Shown here: one piece after another, positions 10,199 to 19,400 of the stretch
How the letters are laid out: every line of letters begins with the position of its first letter
Numbering within the stretch: the first letter of the stretch is position 1
DNA from: Comamonas granuli NBRC 101663
Lineage (GTDB): Bacteria > Pseudomonadota > Gammaproteobacteria > Burkholderiales > Burkholderiaceae_C
DNA length: 51,197 nucleotides
Assembly: GCF_000739995.1 (NCBI RefSeq)
Contig: NZ_BBJX01000018.1
Span: 1-51,197 of the forward strand
Direction of reading: 5' to 3'
Position numbers and translations under genes: made by a program
Notes under the pieces: generated by a model
Database searches by the model: none
What the model was told of the DNA's origin: nothing
The model's input: only the letters and a program-made list of their open reading frames with translations

Positions 10199-10912
10199 TC
10201 AGAAAGCGCGCGCCTGGGCGCCAGCCAGGCGCTGCAGCGGCGCGGTGTCCAGCAGCGTCCAGTCCCTGCGCTCACCGCGCAGCCACTGCCGCGCCTGCCA
10301 CTGCGCCAGCAGGCGCGACAGGGTCTCGGGGCGTATGCCCAGGCTGGCGGCCAACTGGCGCTGGCTGCCGGGCAACTCCAGCCGCGGGCCCTGCTGGTCC
10401 GACAGGCGCAGCAGACAGGCCGCGAGCCGCTGCGGCGCCGTGCTCACGGTCAGCCACTCGATCTCGTTCACATAGTGGTAGATGCGCCGGCTGAAGTCCT
10501 CCAGCAGGCGCAGGGCCAGCGCCGGGTGCTGGGCGCAGGCCTGCTGCAGCGCCTGGCGCTCAAGCCGCCAGAGGGTGGCGCGGCCCACCGTACGCGCCTG
10601 CATGGGGTAGCGGCGGTGCGTCATGAACATGGCGGCCTCGGCAATGCACTGGCCGGCCTCGAAGCGATGGAACACGCGCTCGTTGCCCTCGCAGCAATAG
10701 CGGACCACTTCGACCTGCCCGGTCTCGATGAAGAACCAGTGCTGCGCAGGATCGCCCTCGTGGAACAGCACCTCGGCGGCCCGCATGCGCCGGACCTGGG
10801 CCTGGGCGCACAGGCCGTGCAGCGCCTCGGGACCGAGGTCCTGGAGCAGGGGATGGGCGCGCAGCAGGCCCGGCAAAAGCCGGGGTGCGCCCGGTTTGTT
10901 GACAAATGTCAT
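10199..10912 (-). CDS. Crp/Fnr-family transcriptional regulator
   Basis: This 237-residue protein has an N-terminal cyclic-nucleotide-like sensor barrel (about 20-130, with LFHEGDPAQHWFFIETGQVEV). A dimerisation helix follows, then a C-terminal winged helix (GSQRQLAASLGIRPETLSRLLAQW). It lacks the N-terminal cysteine cluster of FNR, so an oxygen-labile [4Fe-4S] centre is unlikely; a DNR/NnrR-type NO or haem sensor is possible. It diverges from the TonB receptor at 10976 across a 63-bp space and is the best candidate local regulator of the chelatase locus. A much longer reading of the same frame (to 14212) is a high-GC artefact; the ATG at 10912 starts the recognisable protein. Confidence 0.88.
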   Translation of the reverse strand: MTFVNKPGAPRLLPGLLRAHPLLQDLGPEALHGLCAQAQVRRMRAAEVLFHEGDPAQHWFFIETGQVEVVRYCCEGNERVFHRFEAGQCIAEAAMFMTHRRYPMQARTVGRATLWRLERQALQQACAQHPALALRLLEDFSRRIYHYVNEIEWLTVSTAPQRLAACLLRLSDQQGPRLELPGSQRQLAASLGIRPETLSRLLAQWQARQWLRGERRDWTLLDTAPLQRLAGAQARAF

Positions 10913-10944
10913 TGCCGGATACGGATGGTTTCCCAGATCATATT

Positions 10945-10963
10945 GCAAATGCGAATGACTACC
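10945..10963 (+). promoter_or_regulatory. Candidate Fur box
   Basis: GCAAATGCGAATGACTACC matches about 12 of 19 positions of the Fur consensus GATAATGATAATCATTATC. It sits 12 bp before the TonB receptor ATG and within the divergent promoter region of the Crp/Fnr gene. It suggests iron-dependent repression of the locus. Confidence 0.5.
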
Positions 10964-10975
10964 AACTAGATTTAC

Positions 10976-13114
10976 ATGATCTCCAACCACTCCCTGACTT
11001 CGTCCGGCTGCGCGCTGCGTGCCACTGCGGGCCTGCTGCTCATGGCGGCCTGGGCGGCCCATGCCCAGGTGCAAGAGGGGGGCAGCCTGCCTTCCGTCAC
11101 CGTGCAGGCGACGCGCGCCAGCGCCGACGTGCCGCTGCGCCCCACCGTGCAGAAGGAGCGCGAACGCCTGGCGCAGGTGCCCGGCGGCACCAACCTGGCC
11201 GAGCCGCAGAAGGAAGCGCGCCTGGCCACGCTGCGCGACGCGCTGGACTACCAGCCCGGCATCGTGCTGCAGGACTTCTTCGGCGGCACCGACCAGCCGC
11301 GCCTGGGCATCCGCGGCTCGGGCATCCAGAGCAACCCGGTGAACCGGGGCGTGCTGCTGCTGCAGGACGGCCTGCCGCTCAACGAGGCCGATGGCTCCTT
11401 CATCATCGGCCTGATCGAGCCGCGCAACGCCGCGCTGGTGAGCGCGCGGCGCGGTGCGAATGCGCTCACACCGGGTGCGACCACGCTGGGCGGCGAGGTG
11501 GATTTTGTTTCGCTCACCGGGGCCGACGAGCGCGGCCGCGTGCGTTTTGAGACCGGCAGCTTCGGCCGCCAGGGCCTGCAGGGCGCCGTCGGCGGCGTGG
11601 GTGAGCGCTTCGACGGCCGGGTGTCGGTCAGCAGCGACCGCTTCGACGGCTACCGCCATCACTCCGCCTCGCAGCGCGACGCACTGCAGGCGAACGTGGG
11701 CTTCCAGGGCGACGGCGGCTTCGCCAACCGCACCTACCTCACCTGGACCGACCTGGCCTTCCAGATCCCGACCGTGGTGCCCAAGGATCGCGTCACGACC
11801 AACCCGCGCGGCGTCATGGGCGACGGCAACACGCCGCAGGACCGACTGCTCAACGTCTACCAGCGCGACCCGCGCCGTGCCGCTACGCAGTTGCGCCTGG
11901 CCAACCGTTCCACCTGGGGCAACGAGGCGCTGCGCCAGGAGGTCGGCGTGTACTGGCAGGACACCGACGACCTGTTCAACGACTCCACCACCCACACCGT
12001 GACGCACAGCCGCACCACGGGCGCGCAGTGGCAGGCCAGCGGCCGCCCGGGCGGCGCATCCGGCGCGCTGGGCTGGCGCACGGCGCTGTCGTGGACGCAC
12101 AGCGCCATGGAGCGCGACCTGTATGCCAACAACCCCGCCAATGGCCAGCGGCTGCAGCGCTTTGGCGCCTACGACCTCGACGCCAGCAACCTGCAGGCGC
12201 TGGCCGCAGCCGACTGGCGCCTTGCGCCCGGCTGGACGCTGCTGGGCAGCCTGCAGTGGAGCCAACTCGCGCGCGACGCCGCAAGCCGCAGCACGGCGGC
12301 GCAACTCGACCAGCAATGGAGCTTCGCCACGCCCAAGATCGGCCTGAACTGGGCCGCCACCCCCAGCACGCGCCTGTGGGCCAACCTCAGCCGCAGCCAG
12401 GAAGCGCCCACGTTCTGGGAAATCGTCAGCGCCACCGTGGCGCCCAACAGCCCGGCCACGGCCAGCGCCGAGCTGGTGCGCCTGAAGATGCAAAGCGCCA
12501 CCACGCTGGAACTCGGCGGTCAGGGCCGCTGGGGCGAGGGCGCGCAGGCCCTGCACTGGACTGCGGCCGTGTACCGCAGCGTGCTGGCCGACGAGCTGAT
12601 CTCCACCACCGACGCCAACGGCATCCGCGTGGGCACCTACAACTACCGGGGCGGCACGCGCCACCAGGGCATCGAGGCGGGCCTCTCGGGCAGCCGCCGG
12701 CTCGGTGCGGGCGCGGTGGACTTCCGCGCCGCCTGGACGTTCAGCGACTTCCGCTTCCGCGGCGGTGAATACGCGGGCAAGCAGATCGCTGGCGTGCCGC
12801 GCCACCTCCTCAGCGCCGAGGCGCTGTACCGCGTGGGCGCCTGGCGCTTCGGCCCCAACCTGCGCTGGATGCCCGTGAGCACGCCCACCGACCACGCGAA
12901 CACCCCGGGCGCCGAGCAGGAGGCCTATGCGCTGCTGGGGCTCAAGCTGGAATGGCGCGAAGGCCCCTGGGCCGTATTCCTGCAGGCCGACAACGTGACC
13001 GACCGGCGCTACGCCAGCAGCTACGCCGTGCGCAACCGCACCACGGCCGCGCAGCCGGGCTACCTGCCGGGCCTGGGCCGCAGCGTCACGGCCGGGCTGA
13101 CGTACCAGTTCTGA
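10976..13114 (+). CDS. TonB-dependent receptor (first of the chelatase locus)
   Basis: This 712-residue outer-membrane receptor has a signal peptide (cleavage near AAHAQ), a TonB box region LPSVTVQATRA, a plug domain and a C-terminal barrel ending TYQF. The plug contains LRDALDYQPGIVLQDFFGG, RLGIRGSGIQSNP and VLLLQDGLPLNEADG. I do not recognise the substrate. It is the first gene after the candidate Fur box and starts a same-strand run with a NitT/TauT-type binding protein, a second receptor and a CobN-like chelatase. A siderophore, haem or other metallated ligand is the reasonable guess. No strong ribosome site is visible before the ATG; the start is set by the signal peptide. Confidence 0.88.
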   Translation: MISNHSLTSSGCALRATAGLLLMAAWAAHAQVQEGGSLPSVTVQATRASADVPLRPTVQKERERLAQVPGGTNLAEPQKEARLATLRDALDYQPGIVLQDFFGGTDQPRLGIRGSGIQSNPVNRGVLLLQDGLPLNEADGSFIIGLIEPRNAALVSARRGANALTPGATTLGGEVDFVSLTGADERGRVRFETGSFGRQGLQGAVGGVGERFDGRVSVSSDRFDGYRHHSASQRDALQANVGFQGDGGFANRTYLTWTDLAFQIPTVVPKDRVTTNPRGVMGDGNTPQDRLLNVYQRDPRRAATQLRLANRSTWGNEALRQEVGVYWQDTDDLFNDSTTHTVTHSRTTGAQWQASGRPGGASGALGWRTALSWTHSAMERDLYANNPANGQRLQRFGAYDLDASNLQALAAADWRLAPGWTLLGSLQWSQLARDAASRSTAAQLDQQWSFATPKIGLNWAATPSTRLWANLSRSQEAPTFWEIVSATVAPNSPATASAELVRLKMQSATTLELGGQGRWGEGAQALHWTAAVYRSVLADELISTTDANGIRVGTYNYRGGTRHQGIEAGLSGSRRLGAGAVDFRAAWTFSDFRFRGGEYAGKQIAGVPRHLLSAEALYRVGAWRFGPNLRWMPVSTPTDHANTPGAEQEAYALLGLKLEWREGPWAVFLQADNVTDRRYASSYAVRNRTTAAQPGYLPGLGRSVTAGLTYQF

Positions 13115-13129
13115 GGTGGGGTGCACACC

Positions 13130-14149
13130 ATGGCCTCCACCCTTGCCCACGCCGTCCGCCCCACGCGCCGCCAGGCCCTGGCGGCCCTGGCCTGCATCGG
13201 CCTGCCTGCCGCCGCACGGGCCGCGCCGCGCCTGCCGCGCATCACGCTGGCGGGGCCGCCCGCCGTCGTCTCGGCGCCGCTGATCCACATGGCCGAGACG
13301 GGGGCACTCAACGGCCTGGCCGAGCGCACCGAATTCACCGCCTGGCGCGACCCCGACCAACTGCGCATGATGGCCCTGGGTGGCAAGGCCGACGTGCTGG
13401 CCATGCCCAGCAACGTGGCGGCCAACCTGTACAACCGGGGCGCGGGTGTGGCGCTGCTCAACATCTCCACCTGGGGCGCGCTCTGGCTCGTCACGCGCGA
13501 CGCGCAGCGCAAGGTGCTGCAGGACTTCAAGGGCGAAGAAATCGCCGTGCCCTTCCGCGGCGACATGCCCGACATCGTGCTGCAGGTGCTCGCTGCCAGG
13601 CAGGGGCTGGACGTGCAGCGCGACTTCCGCATCCGCTACGTGCCCACGCCCATGGAGGCCATGCAGTTGCTCATCACGCGCCGCGTGTCGCACGCGCTGC
13701 TGACCGAGCCGGGCGTCTCGCTGGCCCTGCGCAAGACGCAGTCCTTTCCCGTGGGCCTGATTGCGCCCACGCTGCACCGGGGGGCCGATCTGCAGCAGGA
13801 ATGGGGCCGCCTGTACCAGCGCCCCGCGCGCCTGCCGCAGGCGGGCATCGCCGCCGTGGGCGCCCTGCGCGCGCAGCCCGAGGCGCTGGCCGCCATCACG
13901 CGGGCCTACGCGCAATCGCTCGCCTGGTGCCGCGCCCACCCGCTCGACTGCGGCCGCATGATGGCCCGGCACATCGACCTGCTCACGCCCGAGGCCGTGG
14001 CCGACGCCATCGCCGTGAGCCAGATGGACGCCGTGCCCTTGCCGCAGGCGCGCGAGGAGCTGGAGTTCTTCTTCGGCCAGCTCATGGCGCGCAACCCCGG
14101 CCTGCTCGGGGGCAAGCTGCCCGCCGCCGCGTTCTACACGCCCGGCTGA
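13130..14149 (+). CDS. ABC transporter substrate-binding protein, NitT/TauT (SsuA/ThiY) type
   Basis: This 339-residue protein has an N-terminal TRRQALAALAC segment followed by AAARA, a twin-arginine-like signal peptide. The mature part (RITLAGPPAVVSAPLIHMAETG; LALGGKADVLAMPSNVAANLYN; EEIAVPFRGDMPDIVLQ) has the layout of SsuA/TauA/ThiY-type periplasmic binding proteins. Its cognate permease and ATPase are probably the genes 7 kb downstream, separated from it by the second receptor, the chelatase and the channel genes. The ligand is unknown. GGTGGGG at 13115-13121 provides the ribosome site for ATG 13130, which starts 15 bp after the first receptor ends. Confidence 0.82.
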   Translation: MASTLAHAVRPTRRQALAALACIGLPAAARAAPRLPRITLAGPPAVVSAPLIHMAETGALNGLAERTEFTAWRDPDQLRMMALGGKADVLAMPSNVAANLYNRGAGVALLNISTWGALWLVTRDAQRKVLQDFKGEEIAVPFRGDMPDIVLQVLAARQGLDVQRDFRIRYVPTPMEAMQLLITRRVSHALLTEPGVSLALRKTQSFPVGLIAPTLHRGADLQQEWGRLYQRPARLPQAGIAAVGALRAQPEALAAITRAYAQSLAWCRAHPLDCGRMMARHIDLLTPEAVADAIAVSQMDAVPLPQAREELEFFFGQLMARNPGLLGGKLPAAAFYTPG

Positions 14150-14241
14150 AGCCGCCCGCTGTTTCCCTTTCTTGCATGCATCCCTGGCAGCCGCCGCCAC
14201 CTGGGTCTTCACTGGTTTTTTCGACTCAGGAGTGTTTCACC

Positions 14242-16233
14242 ATGGTTCTTGACGTTTCCCGTTCTCTCTCCCGCAGTGCCCTGGCGCGCCACCCGGTGGC
14301 GCTGGCGGCCCTGCTGGCGCTGGCAAGCGCCGCCCAGGCGCAGACCGCAGCAAGCAGCGATGGCGCCATCACTGTGGCCCAGGCCCAGACGCTGCCCTCG
14401 GTCACCGTCACCGCCACGCTGGCCGAACAGGACGCGCGCACCGCGCCCGCCAGCGTCACCGTGATCGACCGCGAGGAGCTGGCCGCGCGCAACGCCGCCG
14501 ACCTGCTCGATGCCGTGCGCGGCGCGCCCGGCCTCACGCTTTCGCCGCGCCAGGTGGGCGGGCGCAAGACGCTGGCGCTGCGCGGCCTGGAAGGCAAGCA
14601 CACGCTCACCCTCATCGACGGCCGGCGCATCAGCGCCTCGGACGACGTGGTGGGCCACTCCGACTACCAGTATGGCTGGCTGCCCATGTCGGCCATCGAG
14701 CGCATCGAGATCATCCGGGGCCCCATGTCGGCGCTCTACGGCTCCGAGGCGCTGGGCGGCGTGGTCAACATGATCACGCGCCAGCCCAAGGACCGCTGGG
14801 TCGGCTCGGTCGGCATCACGGGCAGCAATCCCACGAGTTCGAGCGAGGGCGAGCCCACGGGCAAGGCCTCGGTGTTCGCCGCCGGGCCGGTGGGCGAGCG
14901 CCTCACGCTGCGCGTGAACGGCGAGGTCTCGCACGCCGCCCCGGTGGCGGACCGCAAGGACCCACGCGTCTCCGAGATCGAGGGCCACCATTCGCAGGCC
15001 GGGGGGCTGAGCGCCAGCTTCGCGCTCACGCCGCAGCAGACGCTGGAGGCCGGCTGGACGGGCAACAACGAGCGCCGCTTCTACGACACCACCTCCACCA
15101 CCAAGGGCGCCTACCGCAGCAGCTACGACATCGACCGCACCCAGGCCCACGTGGGCTGGGAAGGGCGCTTCGACCAGTGGCGCGGCCGTGTGCGCGCCTA
15201 CCGCAGCGAGATCGATATCACCAACACCGCCAGCAACGGCGTGGCGCCCACGCGGCCGCAGAACATGACGGACGACGTGATCGACGGCCACGCCAGCTTC
15301 AAGCTCGGCGGCCACCAGCTCACCGTGGGCGGCGAGTGGCGCGATGAGACCCTGGTCAACGCGGGCCTGAAGAACGGCAGCGACTCGGCCACGCACAAGG
15401 CCTTGTTCGTGCAGGACGAGATCGCCCTGACCCAGACGCTGATGCTCACCGCCGGCCTGCGCGCCGACCACCACCAGCTCTTCGGCAGCGAACTCAGCCC
15501 GCGCGCCTACCTGGTGTGGGAGGCCGGCCCGGCGCTCGTCGTCAAGGGTGGCTTCGGCCATGCGTTCAAGGCGCCCACGCTCAAGCAGATCTCGCCCAAC
15601 TACGTGGGCGCCGAGGGGCCGCACACCTTCGCGGGCAACGGCAACATCCAACCCGAGTCGTCCAACTCCTTCGAGATCGGCGCCGACTGGCAGGCCGCGC
15701 CCGGCTGGACGCTGCGCGCCACGGCCTTCAACACCGAGGTGAAGGACCTCATCACCTACCGCCTGCTGCGCACCGAGGGCGTGCGCCGCTTCTACCAGTA
15801 CGACAACATCAACGCCGCGCGCATCCGGGGCCTGGAGGCGGGCGTGGAATGGGACATCACCCGCGCCTGGAGCTGGAGCAACGACCTCACGCTGCTCAAC
15901 ACGCGCGACAAGACCACCGGCAAGCGCCTGGCCGACCGGCCGTCGAGCAGCCTGACCTCGCGCCTGGAGTGGAAGGACGCCACGGGCTGGAGCGCTCGCC
16001 TGGTGGCCGAGTTCATCGGCAGCCAGACGGCGACCGACGGTAAGGGTCTGCCTTCCTATGCGCTGTGGAGCGCCAGCGTGGGCAAGCAGATCGCGCTGGC
16101 CGACCAGCGCACGCTGGCGCTGCGCGCCGGGCTGGAGAACATCGGCAACGTGAACCTGGCGGAAAAGTCCGCCAGCTTCGGCTACGCCGAGCGGGCCCGC
16201 CGCCTGTTCGTGTCGGCGCGCGTGGATTTTTGA
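14242..16233 (+). CDS. TonB-dependent receptor (second of the chelatase locus), CirA/HmuR-like
   Basis: This 663-residue receptor has a signal peptide (cleavage near AAQAQ) and TonB box LPSVTVTATL. Its plug has TVIDREELAARNAADLLDAVRGAPG, LTLIDGRRIS and RIEIIRGPMSALYGSEALGG. The barrel has a FKAPTLKQISPNY block and NIQPESSNSFEIG, the positions of the FRAP and NPNL boxes common in haem and siderophore receptors. It is shorter than the first receptor and of the class paired with HmuS in Bacteroidetes haem loci. An AGGAG at 14229-14233 sets the ATG. A longer in-frame reading from 12952 is an artefact. Confidence 0.88.
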   Translation: MVLDVSRSLSRSALARHPVALAALLALASAAQAQTAASSDGAITVAQAQTLPSVTVTATLAEQDARTAPASVTVIDREELAARNAADLLDAVRGAPGLTLSPRQVGGRKTLALRGLEGKHTLTLIDGRRISASDDVVGHSDYQYGWLPMSAIERIEIIRGPMSALYGSEALGGVVNMITRQPKDRWVGSVGITGSNPTSSSEGEPTGKASVFAAGPVGERLTLRVNGEVSHAAPVADRKDPRVSEIEGHHSQAGGLSASFALTPQQTLEAGWTGNNERRFYDTTSTTKGAYRSSYDIDRTQAHVGWEGRFDQWRGRVRAYRSEIDITNTASNGVAPTRPQNMTDDVIDGHASFKLGGHQLTVGGEWRDETLVNAGLKNGSDSATHKALFVQDEIALTQTLMLTAGLRADHHQLFGSELSPRAYLVWEAGPALVVKGGFGHAFKAPTLKQISPNYVGAEGPHTFAGNGNIQPESSNSFEIGADWQAAPGWTLRATAFNTEVKDLITYRLLRTEGVRRFYQYDNINAARIRGLEAGVEWDITRAWSWSNDLTLLNTRDKTTGKRLADRPSSSLTSRLEWKDATGWSARLVAEFIGSQTATDGKGLPSYALWSASVGKQIALADQRTLALRAGLENIGNVNLAEKSASFGYAERARRLFVSARVDF

Positions 16234-16335
16234 AGAGGGGAGTGAGTGAAGCGATAGAACCCGTGTGACGAACCACCCCCGGCCTCCTCTCTGGTGGGGA
16301 CGCGAGTGCCGGGGCGTGCCCCACACAATGCCCGA

Positions 16336-16392
16336 GTGCTATCAAATGCATAGCTATTGGCGCTTGTTGAATAAGCGCTAGAGGCCCATTTC
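16336..16392 (-). repeat. Dispersed palindromic repeat, family A copy 3
   Basis: Minus-strand reading is CTCTAGCGCTTATTCAACAA, then GCGCCAATAGCTATGCATTT, then GATAGCA: both arms, with a diverged right arm (GCGCCA). It lies in the 174-bp gap between the second receptor and the CobN-like gene. A further copy lies at the other end of that gene. Confidence 0.75.
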
Positions 16393-16407
16393 ATTCAAAG
16401 AATTCCA

Positions 16408-19400
16408 GTGAATCCCCTGTCCATTCTTCGCCGCTGGCTGGCCCTGTGCCTGCTGGCCTTTCTGCCTGTGCTGCCGGTGGGGGCGGCGCAGGCCGCGTCG
16501 GTGCTGTTCATCGCCACCTCCAACGTGCCGCCGGGCAAGTTCCGCTTGCTGGCCGACATTGCACGCCCGCATGGCATAGCCGTGCAGGTGCGCTACCTGG
16601 GCAAGATCCCGGCCGACGCCGATGCCGGGCTGTTCCAGGGGCAGGACATGGTGTTCTTCGACAGCTACCAGCAGGACGAGGTGCGCCAGCACCTGGCCCG
16701 CGCGCTGCCCGGCCTGCGCGCGCCGCACGCCTGGCTGTACGACGCGCGCCCGGCCTGGGGCGGCGGGGTGGACGAGGCCCTGGGCCGCCGCCTGGCCCAT
16801 TACTACAGCAACGGCGGGCGGCAGAACTTCGAGGGCTTCATGGCCACCGTGGCCGCCCACCTCAAGGGCCAGAATGCCCAGGGCGTGCCCGACCCGGTGA
16901 TCTTCCCCAAGACGGCGATCTACCACCCGCGCGCGCCCGGCCTGGTGTTCGCCGACCCGCTGGCCTACCTGCGCTGGGCGGGGGTCGATCCGGCCGACCC
17001 TTGGCGCCGCCCCGTGGTCGCGCTGGCCGTGCACCAGCAGTACATCGCCTCGGTGCAGGCCGACTACATCGACGACCTGATCACCCGCATCGAGGCCGCA
17101 GGCGCCGTGGCGCTGACCTTCTACAGCCCCATGATGGACGCGGGCGCGTTTGACCGCATGCTGCGCCCCCAGGGCAAGGCGCTGGCCGACGTGCTCATCA
17201 ACACGCAGATCATGCTCATGCCCGAACAGCGCCGCGCCGAGTTCGAGCGCCTGGGCATCCCCGTGCTGCAGGCCATGACCTACCGGCGCGGCGACACGGC
17301 GCACTGGCAGGCCAACCCCCAGGGCGTGCCGCTGATGGACGTGCCCTTCTACCTGGCCCAGGCCGAATACGCGGGCGTGACCGACATCCAGGTGGCCTCG
17401 GCCAGCGGCGCGGGCGACGCGCCCATCGCCACCATTCCCGCGCAGGCCGATGCCGTGGTCGGCAAGGCGCTGCGCCTGGTGGCGCTGCAGCGCAAGCCCA
17501 ACGCCGACAAGCGCCTGTCGGTGTTCTTCTGGAACTACCCGCCGGGCGAGAAGAACCTCTCGGCCTCCTTCCTCAACGTGCCGCGCAGCCTGCAGACCAC
17601 GCTGGCCGCGCTGCGCGCCCAGGGCTACGACACCGAGGTGCCGTCCGAGCCCGAACTCATCGCCAAGCTGCAGCGCTTGCTCGCGCCCGCCTACCGCGAG
17701 GGGGAACTGGAGCCCCTGCTGCGCGACGGCCTGGCCGCCACCGTGCCCGTGGCGCGCTACCGCGCCTGGCTGGCCGCGCTGCCAAAAGCCGTGCAGGACA
17801 AGCTGCGCGAACGCTGGGGCGAGCCCGAGGCCTCCAGCATGGTGCTGCGCCAGCACGGGGCGAAGAAGGAGCCCGTGTTCGTCGTGCCGCGCCTGATGCT
17901 GGGCAAGATCGCCATCCTGCCCCAGCCCCCGCGCGGCGAGAAGTGGGAGCCCAAGGAAAAAGCGCTCTACCACTCCAGCAACGCCTGGCCCTCGCACTAC
18001 TACCTGGCGGCCTACCTGTGGGCGCGCGAGCAGCAGGCCAGCGACGCGCTGGTGCACTTCGGCACGCACGGCAGCCAGGAATGGCTGCCCGGCAAGGAGC
18101 GCGGCCTGTCCGTCACCGACCCCGGCATGCTCGCCGTGGGCGACCTGCCCGTGGCCTACCCCTACATCGCAGACAACATCGGCGAGGCCCAGCAGGCCAA
18201 GCGCCGGGGCCGCGCGGTCATCATCAGCCACCAGACGCCACCCTTCAAGCCCGCCGGGCTGCACCAGGCGCTCACGCAGATGCACGACCTGCTGCACGCC
18301 TGGATGGCGCAGGACGAGGGCGTGGTCAAGCAAAAGCTCCAGGCCGACCTGCTGGCCGCCGCCACCAAGGAGCGCATCGCCCTCGACATGGGCTGGACGC
18401 CGGAGCGCGCGCGCGCCGAGTTCCCCGCCTTTGTCGATGCCCTGCACGCCCAACTGCACGAACTGGCCGAAACCGCCCAGCCCCTGGGCCTGCACACCCT
18501 GGGCCGCGCGCCCGAGGCGCAACACCGCCTGGCCACCGTGCTGCTGATGCTGGGCCGCCCGTTCTGGGAGGCGGCCGCGCTGCACGCGGGCATCCCCGCC
18601 GCCGAGGTGGACGAAGCCCTGCTCGCCGACTACGACCAGCTGCCCGCCACCGCGCCCTACCAGTTGCTGCAACGCCATGTGGTGCAGGGCGAAAGCACCC
18701 AGGGCTTGAGCGCGCCGCTGCGCGAGCAGCTCGACAAGGCCCGCGCCTGGCACGCCGCCATCGGTGCCGACCACGAGCTGCCCGCGCTGCTGAACGTGCT
18801 GACGGGCAAGCACCTGGCCACCTCCTACGGCGGCGACCCCATCAAGAACCCCGACGCCTACCCCACGGGCCGCGACCTCTACGGCTTCGACCCCTCGCGC
18901 GTGCCCACCAAGCAAGCCTGGGCGGCGGGCAAGGAGGCGGCCGAGCAGCTCATCGCCGAGCACCGCCGCCTGACCGGCCAGCCGCCCAAGAAGCTGGCCG
19001 TCTCGCTGTGGTCGGTGGAGACCATGCGCCACCAGGGCCTGCTCGAAGCGCAGGCGCTGTGGCTGCTGGGCACCGAGCCCGTGTGGGACGAGGGCGGCCG
19101 TGTCACGGGCGTCAAGCTCGTGCCGCGCAAGGAACTGGGGCGCGAGCGCGTGGACGTGGTGCTCTCGGCCACCGGCCTGTACCGCGACCACTTCCCCAAC
19201 ACCATGAAGATCCTGGCGCAGGCCGCGCAACTGGCCGCGCAGGCCCAGGGGCCGGGCGAAGAGGCCAACCCCGTGGCGGCCCACACCCGCGCCATCGCCG
19301 CGCGCCTGCGCGCCCAGGGCATGCCGGAGAAGGCCGCGCAGGCGGCGGCGGAGACGCGCATCTACGCCTCCGAGTCGGGCAAGTACGGCACCGGCCTGGA

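Noticed and set aside
10199-14212. A 1337-codon minus-strand open frame
   Set aside because: Only its last 237 codons (10199-10912) form a recognisable Crp/Fnr protein. The rest is antisense to the TonB receptor and binding-protein genes, low-complexity and typical of third-position GC bias.
14209-16326. A 705-codon minus-strand open frame across the second TonB receptor
   Set aside because: It is an antisense shadow with no domain motif; the plus-strand protein has a signal peptide, TonB box and plug.
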